Assembly: GCA_020199775.1 (NCBI GenBank) | Contig: JAIVJZ010000004.1 | Span: 186,001 to 250,000, forward strand | Source of the DNA: Acidobacteriota bacterium | GTDB taxonomy: Bacteria; Acidobacteriota; Blastocatellia; Pyrinomonadales; Pyrinomonadaceae | DNA: 64,000 nt | Direction: 5' to 3' | Shown: positions 7,957 through 14,771 of the stretch, piece by piece | Position numbering within the stretch: the stretch's first letter is position 1 | How the letters are laid out: every line of letters starts with the position of its first letter | Notes under the pieces: model-generated | The model's database searches: none | What the model saw: only the letters and a program-made list of their open reading frames with translations | What the model was told of the DNA's origin: nothing | Program-made: the position numbers and the translations under genes

Positions 7957-8802
7957 CTACTTCTTCGCCTCAGGCTTGAACACCACGCGGAAAGCTCTAA
8001 GCGCGGCCGGGTGATAAATCGTCGAATGTTTCTCGTCAGGCATCTTCTCGTAATGCCAGCGGATACCGCGAGGCGCGTTCTTGCCGAGGACTGTCGCGAG
8101 CCGCTGCGTGGCATCGGCGATCCCGCTCTCGCCGCTGATGGCAAAATACAGAGTCTTCTTCAAATCCAGACGAGCCGCAAGCCGCTTGGCCGCCTCGTTG
8201 ACCAGTTTTTGATTGTTCCACCAGAGGCTCGGATCAAAGCTGATATAAGTATCGAACAGATCGGGTTCGAGGAAAAAAGTCTCCAACACGAATAACCCGG
8301 CGAGTGATTCGCCCACAATCGCCGTCTCGCCGGTCGTGCGGTAGCGGCCCTTCACCTGCGGCATCAACTCATCGCGAAAGAATCGCCTGAACGCGCCGGA
8401 GCCGCCCACGCGCGGCGCGATCTTTTTATCCTCCTCGCTTTCGGTGGGGCCGGTCATGTCGCGCCGTCGCTGAGTGTTCTCAACCCCGACCAGCAAGAAC
8501 GGCCGCATCGTCGCGTTGCCCACCGAGACCTGCACCAGACCGGCCACGTGCAGGAAGTCCTCGGCGATGCCGCCATCCGGCATGTAGAGTACGGGCAGGC
8601 GCGCGCCGGGAGACTCTGCATAGCCGGGCGGCAGGTAGACGTTGATGCGCCGCGTTTCGCTCAGAATCTTTGAATCGATTGTGAAGGTCTCTCCGATAAC
8701 CAGCGGCGCCGCCTGATCAAATTCGCTCGCCCGCACACTTAATATCGGGAAGAGGAGACCGCAAAGAAAAAGAGCCACTGGAACCCCACGAAATTTAATC
8801 AC
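7957..8802 (-). CDS. Exported esterase, enterochelin-esterase-like alpha/beta hydrolase
   Basis: A signal peptide (VALFLCGLLFPILSVRAS) precedes an esterase domain of 281 residues in total. YLPPGYAESPGARLPVLYMPDGG is the usual family opening. The nucleophile Ser is in VGESLAG, an acidic residue lies in the ISGESGIAD region and the His is in DEKHSTIYHPAAL. The family (PF00756) covers siderophore esterases, feruloyl esterases and S-formylglutathione hydrolase-like enzymes. Without siderophore genes nearby the natural ester is unknown. It is the first gene of a two-gene minus-strand unit with the SRPBCC gene. Confidence 0.85.
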   Translation of the reverse strand: MIKFRGVPVALFLCGLLFPILSVRASEFDQAAPLVIGETFTIDSKILSETRRINVYLPPGYAESPGARLPVLYMPDGGIAEDFLHVAGLVQVSVGNATMRPFLLVGVENTQRRRDMTGPTESEEDKKIAPRVGGSGAFRRFFRDELMPQVKGRYRTTGETAIVGESLAGLFVLETFFLEPDLFDTYISFDPSLWWNNQKLVNEAAKRLAARLDLKKTLYFAISGESGIADATQRLATVLGKNAPRGIRWHYEKMPDEKHSTIYHPAALRAFRVVFKPEAKK

Positions 8803-9276
8803 GCCATTATCTCCTGCATAGCTGCAAATCGTCTTAAACCTCTAACGTTAGTAAACCCACGCCGGATACAAACGATCACTTTCGGGGTCAAACTCCTGTG
8901 CCTATTTACTACAAAACTTTATCTTAAAATAGCGCCGTCGCAAGTGCCATTTACGACTGGCCGGTGTGTACCAATTTATCGTCGGAATGGCCGCTTCCGG
9001 CTCTCTCAGGCGGAGTGGTCTTGTCTGATATTATGAAAGTGGCACTTGAACTCGCCTTAATTTGATTTAATCTAAGACCCTATCAGGCGCGGGCGTGCGC
9101 GCCGCCTGATTTCAGGACGAGAAAAAGTCGAAGGAGATTTCAACTTATGTCGGCGATGGCGTGAAGAAGTTGTTGAGCGCCGGGTTACTTGGGCGAGATG
9201 AAGTTTCCATGTTGAATAATCAGAAGATGAATTCTTGAATAGGGTGATTCGCAAAAATAGCTTAACTGACGCGCCA
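8803..9276. other. Intergenic stretch with two inverted repeats
   Basis: No convincing gene is seen. CAAGTGCCA (8941) and TGGCACTTG (9040) form a 9-bp inverted repeat about 90 bases apart, with partial similarity extending outward to TTAA on both sides. A second inverted repeat, ATCAGGCG/CGCCTGAT, lies at about 9081-9110. GGAG at 9132 precedes only a five-codon frame. Confidence 0.4.
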
Positions 9277-10272
9277 ATGCATCGAAGGGAAGTGACAAAG
9301 CTTAATCCGAACCGCAGCCCGGTTTTATTGATTGCGGCGTTCGCGGCGATCTATATTTTTTGGGGCTCGACGTATCTCGCCATCAAATACGCAATTGAAA
9401 CTCTGCCGCCGTTTCTGATGGCGGGCGCGAGGTTCGTGTTGGCAGGTTCGATCCTGATAGCGTGGGCGCGGTTTTCCAAAGACTACGAACCACCTCAGCC
9501 CGCGCACTGGCGAACGAGTATGATTGTCGGAACGCTTTTGCTTCTCGGCGGCAATGGCGGCGTGGTTTTTGCCGAGCGCCATCTCACATCGAGCCTTGCC
9601 GCGCTACTTGTCGCGACCGAACCTTTCTGGATCGTGCTCTTAAGCTGGCTGTGGCTGAAAGGCGCACGTCCGAATTGGAAAGTCGCGCTCGGGTTGGCAG
9701 TCGGGTTTTTCGGCGTCTGGCTGTTGATTAGCGGGCAGGATACAGGGGCCGCGGCACAATCCGGTTCGGCGCAGCTTTTCGGCACGATTGCCGTTATCGC
9801 CGCGGCTCTTTCGTGGGCGACCGGCTCGCTTTACGGGCTTCGCATGCCCGTACCGAAATCTTCGTTTTTGACGGCGGGGATGCAGATGTTTTCGGGCGGC
9901 TCGATTTTGCTTCTCGTGAGTTTAATCGCGGGCGAATGGTCAAGTTTTAATATCTCCGAAGTTTCAAGCAACTCTTGGTTAGGGCTTCTTTATTTAATCG
10001 TTTTCGGTTCGCTGATCGCCTTCACAGCTTACAGTTGGCTGCTGAAAAACACGCAGCCGGCGATGGTCGCGACTTATGCGTACGTTAATCCGATTATTGC
10101 CGTCTTCCTGGGCTGGTTAATCGCGGGCGAATCTTTTACGGGACAGATGCTGATCGGGGCGGGCGTGATTGTCGGTTCGGTTGCGTTGATAACTTCTAAT
10201 AGTGAAGACAAAGAGACGCGGGATTTGGACATTGAAACAAGTAAATGCCCAAATTTTTCAACTTCGCCTTAG
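9277..10272 (+). CDS. EamA-family (DMT superfamily) transporter, YedA-like
   Basis: A ten-helix membrane protein with two EamA repeats. The first opens with IYIFWGSTYLAIKYAIETLPPFLMAGARF and the second covers about residues 160-310 (WATGSLYGLRM, AYSWLLKNTQPAMVATYAYVNPIIAVFLGW). Family members export amino acids, purines or other metabolites in exchange for protons, and the substrate here is unknown. The ORF track begins at a TTG (9235). ATG 9277 or GTG 9295 (with GGGA just upstream) are better starts. The C-terminus carries a charged tail (NSEDKETRDLDIETSKC) beyond the last helix. Confidence 0.88.
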   Translation: MHRREVTKLNPNRSPVLLIAAFAAIYIFWGSTYLAIKYAIETLPPFLMAGARFVLAGSILIAWARFSKDYEPPQPAHWRTSMIVGTLLLLGGNGGVVFAERHLTSSLAALLVATEPFWIVLLSWLWLKGARPNWKVALGLAVGFFGVWLLISGQDTGAAAQSGSAQLFGTIAVIAAALSWATGSLYGLRMPVPKSSFLTAGMQMFSGGSILLLVSLIAGEWSSFNISEVSSNSWLGLLYLIVFGSLIAFTAYSWLLKNTQPAMVATYAYVNPIIAVFLGWLIAGESFTGQMLIGAGVIVGSVALITSNSEDKETRDLDIETSKCPNFSTSP

Positions 10273-10382
10273 CAAGACGAGATACAACTTCTACGCAAGC
10301 CTTTTGGCATGATCCGGTGCGGATTAGTTTATTGGATGTTTATGAGTTGAAAACTCTGAAAGATTCTGCCGGAGCGAATACT

Positions 10383-11003
10383 ATGACCATACTACAATCA
10401 AAGAAAGCGTTCTTCGTTTTGCTCATTTTGTTTTGCGGCAGCTATTCGATGAATGCCCAAAATCCAACTGAGTCTGAGCTTCGCGGCGTGAGCTTGAAGC
10501 CGGTTCGCTCGGACGCTGGAGGGGAGTCGAATAATTTATCCGGCGCTTCCAATTCATCGCCAAACACCGGCAATTCATTGTCGAACAACGCGCCGCAAAC
10601 TTCCGATTCTGAAATGACGAAAGTGCGACGGGCGATAGATGCCGGAAACGCTGTCTGGGTGGAGGCGTGGGCCAAGGGGGACGCGACGATGCTTCTTGAC
10701 ACGTTCACGGCGGACGGAAAAGAACTGGTCGCGGGCGGCAAAGTCTTTAAAGGTCGCAAACAAATTCTCGCCTTGATGAGCGATACGATGAGTAAGCGCG
10801 GAGGGAAAGCGAAACTCACAGTTACTACGACGGACGTGTGGCTCGATTTAAATACCGCTTACGAAACGGGCACGGCGGTTTATGAGTTTACGGTTGACGG
10901 ACGGCCACAAACATTGGAGCGGCGATATTTTACCATTTGGAAAAGGCAGTCGAACCGCGGAGTGTGGAAAATCTACGCTAACACGGGCGTCGCCAAACAG
11001 TGA
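10383..11003 (+). CDS. Exported NTF2-like (SnoaL/DUF4440) protein
   Basis: The start at ATG 10383 gives 206 residues; the ORF-track start at 10245 lies inside the transporter gene. A signal peptide (AFFVLLILFCGSYSMNAQ) is followed by an Asn/Ser-rich linker of about 60 residues, then a cone-shaped NTF2-like domain: VRRAIDAGNAVWVEAWAKGD, LDTFTADGKEL, FKGRKQILALM, ERRYFTIWKR. This matches the DUF4440 group, small proteins often of unknown ligand. The low-complexity linker suggests it is tethered or surface-exposed after export. Confidence 0.8.
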   Translation: MTILQSKKAFFVLLILFCGSYSMNAQNPTESELRGVSLKPVRSDAGGESNNLSGASNSSPNTGNSLSNNAPQTSDSEMTKVRRAIDAGNAVWVEAWAKGDATMLLDTFTADGKELVAGGKVFKGRKQILALMSDTMSKRGGKAKLTVTTTDVWLDLNTAYETGTAVYEFTVDGRPQTLERRYFTIWKRQSNRGVWKIYANTGVAKQ

Positions 11004-11160
11004 ATGAGCTTTTCCTGACACGAGTAATGACGGCCAAAACAAACTCCGCAACACGACCGGCAAATCTTGCTTATTAGACGAGCAGGCGGTCGTACTCGTC
11101 TTTGACCACCCGCTATTTCCGCGCGACTTCGACGCGGACGCACACGGCCGGGATGTGGAT

Positions 11161-11166
11161 TATAAT
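11161..11166 (+). promoter_or_regulatory. TATAAT box six bases before an ATG
   Basis: A perfect -10 hexamer ends at 11166 and the RNase D-like gene starts at 11172. No good -35 is seen. If it is used, the transcript would be leaderless. Confidence 0.4.
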
Positions 11167-11171
11167 GTTGG

Positions 11172-12119
11172 ATGCTCGACTTTAGCATCAAACATATCGG
11201 CAACCCGCGGGAACTCGACACCCTCGTCGCCCGGCTGGCCTCGGCTCCTGCTCTCGCGCTCGACATCGAGACTGTCAACTGGTGGGATCGACAGGTCGAG
11301 CGGGTCTCCCTCATCCAACTGGCCTTCCGCGAAGGCGGCCGGCTGCGCGTCGCGGTCATCGACGCACTCGCCGAATTCTCGCTCGCTCCTCTCCAACCAA
11401 GCCTCGAATTGAACCCGGTGGTGAAAGCAATTCACAACGCGGCCTACGACGCGGTGCGTCTCTCGCGCCACTACCGTATCCACACCTCCCCGATCCACGA
11501 CACGATGCTGGCGGCGCGGCGCGGCGGCGAGAAACGTTATTCACTGCAAGCGCAGGTGCGGGCACACCTCGGGGTAGGGCTCGACAAAAGCGAACAGCGC
11601 GGCGATTGGGCTCGTCGGCCGCTCACCCACAAGCAATTGCGTTACGCCGCGCTGGACGCGGCCTGTACCCTGTTGCTCTACGAGAACCAGATAGCGAGGG
11701 GGTTGTCCGCAAGTTATCAACTGCGGGAGGTGTCGCCGTCAACCCAAACATCGCTGCCCTTGGGTGACGCGGAGCATCCCGCCGCCGGTCTCGTCGAAAT
11801 ACCAAAAGTTGCCGGTGCGAAAGCCCCGGCGGCGGGGGGATTGAATACGCCCGCCGCGGCTTTGCTCGGCGTAGTGACCGAATTAAACGGGCGTTACAGT
11901 CCCGAACGTCTCGCCGTTTCCGCGGGTAGTGAGCGGGTGGGATTAGCCGGCTGGATCATTGATCGGGTGTTGGGTCGGGAGGCGGATATAGATGAGGACA
12001 CCGCAAAACTCGGAATAGCCGAACTCCTCGAACGGGGGCTCATCAGTCTCAACGCGGCGCGCCGGTTAGAAGCGACCGAGTCGGGTCTGCGTCTGTGGAC
12101 TCAACAAAAGCCGGGGTGA
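11172..12119 (+). CDS. RNase D-like DEDDy 3'-5' exonuclease
   Basis: A 315-residue protein. Residues about 5-190 are a DnaQ-fold exonuclease with the DEDDy set: ALDIETVNWW (Exo I), AIHNAAYDAVRL (Exo II) and LRYAALDAACTLLLYE (Exo III with the Tyr). RNase D trims tRNA and other stable RNA 3' ends. The C-terminal 100 residues (LNGRYSPERLAVSAGSERV, LGIAELLERGLI) do not show an HRDC domain and look more like a small winged-helix or RQC-like module. It is therefore an RNase D relative rather than canonical Rnd. No Shine-Dalgarno is evident. Confidence 0.82.
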   Translation: MLDFSIKHIGNPRELDTLVARLASAPALALDIETVNWWDRQVERVSLIQLAFREGGRLRVAVIDALAEFSLAPLQPSLELNPVVKAIHNAAYDAVRLSRHYRIHTSPIHDTMLAARRGGEKRYSLQAQVRAHLGVGLDKSEQRGDWARRPLTHKQLRYAALDAACTLLLYENQIARGLSASYQLREVSPSTQTSLPLGDAEHPAAGLVEIPKVAGAKAPAAGGLNTPAAALLGVVTELNGRYSPERLAVSAGSERVGLAGWIIDRVLGREADIDEDTAKLGIAELLERGLISLNAARRLEATESGLRLWTQQKPG

Positions 12120-12241
12120 TACGACCCCGCCCGATCATGTTCGTCGACATCCCCGTCCGTGCCTGTTCGTTTTGACGTCGTGTGCTCAAGCTCGATTCCA
12201 ACCCGCACCGGCAATGTGTATCCGAACTTGAGATAAAATGA

Positions 12242-12269
12242 GGAGGCGTCGATCCGATTCGACGCCTCC
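12242..12269. terminator. Hairpin between convergent genes
   Basis: Perfect 11-bp stem GGAGGCGTCGA / TCGACGCCTCC with a six-base loop. The minus-strand exit (TCATTTTATC) is moderately T-rich, so it best fits termination of the DUF4214 gene and may serve both strands. Confidence 0.5.
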
Positions 12270-12317
12270 CGGTGATTTCAGCTGACGCTGAACAGTCGCA
12301 TTCGCTCCCTCAACAAT

Positions 12318-14054
12318 TTACGGTTGGCCGAAACGGTTGCGGTATTCGAAGGAGTGGAGGAAGCCGAAGATCAGCGTGCGGTAGTCGCCCGTCTGGACGT
12401 TCGGCGCACCGTTGGTCAGCACGTTCACCCACGCTTCAAAGCCGGCCTGTTCGGGGTCGCGGCGCAGGTAGCCGAAGTACTGCATGGCGACGAACCCGCG
12501 ATAGAAGAAACGCGTCTGCACTTCCTGACTCTCGATGAAGGCGCGCAACGTCTGCGCCGCAGTCTTCGTGCCGCTGCTCATCCCGGCGACGAGTTGCGCG
12601 CGATTGGCGAGCGTGACGTTCGCGGTTCTCTCCAACTTGCCGACGAACGCCTCGGCGTTGGCCGCGCCCGTCAACCCGTTGTAGAGGGTGTTGAACTCCG
12701 GCCGCGCCATGAACTCGGTGATGAAGGCGTTCTTGCTCGCTTCCAACTCGGCGGCGTTTTGCGGCATGCCGAGGCGAGCCATGTCGGGCATGAACTCCGC
12801 GTAGCGCGGCATGCGGCCGAGCGCGGCGTCGTAGAGGCGGTAGACGAAGTAGCCGCGCCCGCTGAATTCGGGCGAGCGGTAGAAGCCCGAAGAGATTTGC
12901 ACGCGGTCGCAGTCGGGGTTCGTCGAACCGTAGCCGTTGTTCGGGCACTTGGCGAGCACGCCGAGCCACGCGTCGAGTCCGCCCTGTTCGGGCGCGCGGT
13001 TGAGGAAGTCGAGATATTGCTGGCGCACGAAGAAGTTGCCGTCTTCGAGCGGGTTGGCCGCCGGGGCAATCGCGCCGAACACGCCCGCCAAGATGGTCGC
13101 GCCCGTCGTGTTGTTGACGACGGCGACGGTCGTGCCGTTGGCGACGGCGGGGACACTGTTGCCGTCGTTCGTGTTCAATTCAAGTTCGCCACGGAAGAAA
13201 GAGTTGAGGACGATCTGGCCGATGCTGACGTTGTTGACCAGCACTCTGAACGTCGTCCCCGCGGGCAAGTTCACGTCTTGAATTTCGACGTTCAGACGGC
13301 GGCCGTCCGGGCGTCGGCGGAAATCAGCGTGGCCTTGCGGCATCATGCCGCTGATGGCCGCACCCGCGAGCGGGATGCGGACGCGGACTTCACCGCCGGG
13401 GCCGGGCGTCGGCATGGGCGTCGGGCTCGGCGTCGGGCCGGGCGTCGGCAGCGACTGCGAGAACGTGCCCGCGATAATGGTCGTCCCCGTGCGATCCGAG
13501 ATGACGATGCCCGTGCCGTTGACGACGGGCGGGGTCGTCTGCCCGTGGTCGGTTCTTAGTTCGATCTCGCCTTTGAGCGAGTCGATCACGATCTGGCCGA
13601 CGCGCACGTTGTCCACGAGCACGTTCAGCACGGTGCCGTCCGGCAAATTCACGTTCTCGATCCTGATTCTCAAGCGACGGCTGCCCTCGGCCTCGCGTCG
13701 AAATTCCGCTTCGCCGCGAGGCGTTGCGCCGTTGAGACTCGCGCCGACGAGCCGAATTTCCATTCTCGCTTCCAAACCTTGACCGGGAGAAGGACTCGGA
13801 GAAGGACTCGGCGACGGACTCGGCGATGCCGTGGGGCTGGGTGAAGGCGACGGCGTGGCCGACGGCGACGGGCTCGGAGTAGCCGTCGGACTCGGCGTGG
13901 GCGTCGCTTGCGGCGGGCTGATGAACGCGCCGCCACCAATGTTACCGGCGTAAGCCGGGGAACTATTCAGGACGAACAGGGTGAGAAGAAGAATGATCCC
14001 CGCCGCGCCCCTCCGCAAATTAAATGACTGTATGTTGCCTTTCAGAAAACTCAT
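12318..14054 (-). CDS. Exported DUF4214 protein with two tandem beta domains and Pro-Ser linker
   Basis: The 578-residue secreted protein has a signal peptide (LLLTLFVLNSSPAYA), then about 45 residues of Pro-Ser-Thr repeats (ATPSPSPS). Two homologous beta domains of about 105 residues follow: the first has LVGASLNGATPRGEAEFRR and VNLPDGTVLNVLVDN, the second LAGAAISGMMPQGHADFRR and VNLPAGTTFRVLVNN. The C-terminal 220 residues contain DUF4214 repeats (FVRQQYLDFLNRAPEQGGLDAW, YFGYLRRDPEQAGFEAWVN). DUF4214 is found in S-layer, phycobilisome-linker-like and extracellular proteins. The linker and exported domains suggest a cell-surface or matrix role, but the exact function is unknown. Confidence 0.82.
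   Translation of the reverse strand: MSFLKGNIQSFNLRRGAAGIILLLTLFVLNSSPAYAGNIGGGAFISPPQATPTPSPTATPSPSPSATPSPSPSPTASPSPSPSPSPSPSPGQGLEARMEIRLVGASLNGATPRGEAEFRREAEGSRRLRIRIENVNLPDGTVLNVLVDNVRVGQIVIDSLKGEIELRTDHGQTTPPVVNGTGIVISDRTGTTIIAGTFSQSLPTPGPTPSPTPMPTPGPGGEVRVRIPLAGAAISGMMPQGHADFRRRPDGRRLNVEIQDVNLPAGTTFRVLVNNVSIGQIVLNSFFRGELELNTNDGNSVPAVANGTTVAVVNNTTGATILAGVFGAIAPAANPLEDGNFFVRQQYLDFLNRAPEQGGLDAWLGVLAKCPNNGYGSTNPDCDRVQISSGFYRSPEFSGRGYFVYRLYDAALGRMPRYAEFMPDMARLGMPQNAAELEASKNAFITEFMARPEFNTLYNGLTGAANAEAFVGKLERTANVTLANRAQLVAGMSSGTKTAAQTLRAFIESQEVQTRFFYRGFVAMQYFGYLRRDPEQAGFEAWVNVLTNGAPNVQTGDYRTLIFGFLHSFEYRNRFGQP
13785..13905. repeat. Low-complexity GA/CT-rich repeat encoding the Pro-Ser linker
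   Basis: Degenerate tandem copies of a 12-base unit (like GGAGAAGGACTC and GGCGACGGACTC) encode the PSPS linker of the DUF4214 protein. Such tracts vary readily in length. Confidence 0.6.
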
Positions 14055-14286
14055 TTCTTTTTCCCTTCAACTACAAAAAATCGCGCCCCTTGATGCGCCC
14101 TGTGACATGAACTTTGCGAGCCGCCCTTGACCGAACAAACTGCGCCCGCCATTTACCACGCACACGGCTCATTACAACCGCCGTGCCAGTTCGGCAAAAC
14201 CTTGGAAAACGCGATGTCCGGGGCAAAAAACGCGTGCGTGCCGCTTCCGAACCGGCGACGAAAACTGTTTCGGACGATAAAAAGTG

Positions 14287-14378
14287 ATACTTGATTCGCA
14301 CAACTTCGCAGGCGACACGGCTTGACGCAGGTTTAGCCGCATAAACACGGGTTTTTCTCGAAACTGCGAATCAAGTAT
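14287..14378. repeat. Perfect 14-bp inverted repeat, 64-base spacer
   Basis: ATACTTGATTCGCA at 14287-14300 is matched by its exact complement at 14365-14378. Short extra pairing (TTCG/CGAA) continues inside. It could be a structured RNA stem, a pair of protein-binding half-sites or the ends of a very small mobile element. Confidence 0.55.
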
Positions 14379-14572
14379 GCGATGCGAAAGAGGTATACAG
14401 TTTTGTGGGCTGATTTGAGGGCGTCGAGATGCCTTCGGAATTGTTTTTTCGGATGAAATATCGGCGTCGGAGGCCGTGAAAGTCCGTTTTACCGGGGCTT
14501 TATCAAAATCTCGAAAAAGCCGTCGATGACACAGTCAAGGCACGGAGCCGGAAATGTCGCGTTCATTATAGC

Positions 14573-14588
14573 TGGCATGATTGTTGCA
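14573..14588 (+). promoter_or_regulatory. Sigma-54-like promoter upstream of the subtilase
   Basis: TGGCATGATTGTTGCA matches the -24/-12 consensus TGGCAC-N5-TTGCA with one mismatch and the exact GG-to-GC spacing. The predicted start near 14600 lies about 170 bases before the subtilase ATG. Confidence 0.5.
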
Positions 14589-14771
14589 CTATGGTAAATG
14601 CGTAAGTTAAGCGGAAGATGGCATTAAAATCGCTGTTTGAGGGAAGTTTGTAGCAACGTTTCCATGCTCCGAGTCCTCAAACCTTGCGCCATCCGGTTCA
14701 ATCTTTTGCAGGCTAATATTCCCCTTTGTCGTTCGTGCGAAAAGAGTTTTCAAGCCATTCTCCATACTGAA

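Larger units (their letters stand above)
14055..14771. other. Long divergent intergenic region
   Basis: About 700 bases separate the DUF4214 gene (-) and the subtilase gene (+). It holds a widely spaced perfect 14-bp inverted repeat (14287-14300 with 14365-14378) and a sigma-54-like promoter at 14573-14588. The ORF-track entries 14071-14301 and 14607-15005 are not protein-like. Confidence 0.6.

Noticed and set aside
9146-9160. Five-codon ORF behind a good GGAG site
   Set aside because: It is too short to support and has no leader-peptide features relating to the transporter gene.
12324-13559. 411-residue plus-strand ORF opposite the DUF4214 gene
   Set aside because: It is antisense, of Arg/Ala/Val composition, without recognisable motifs.
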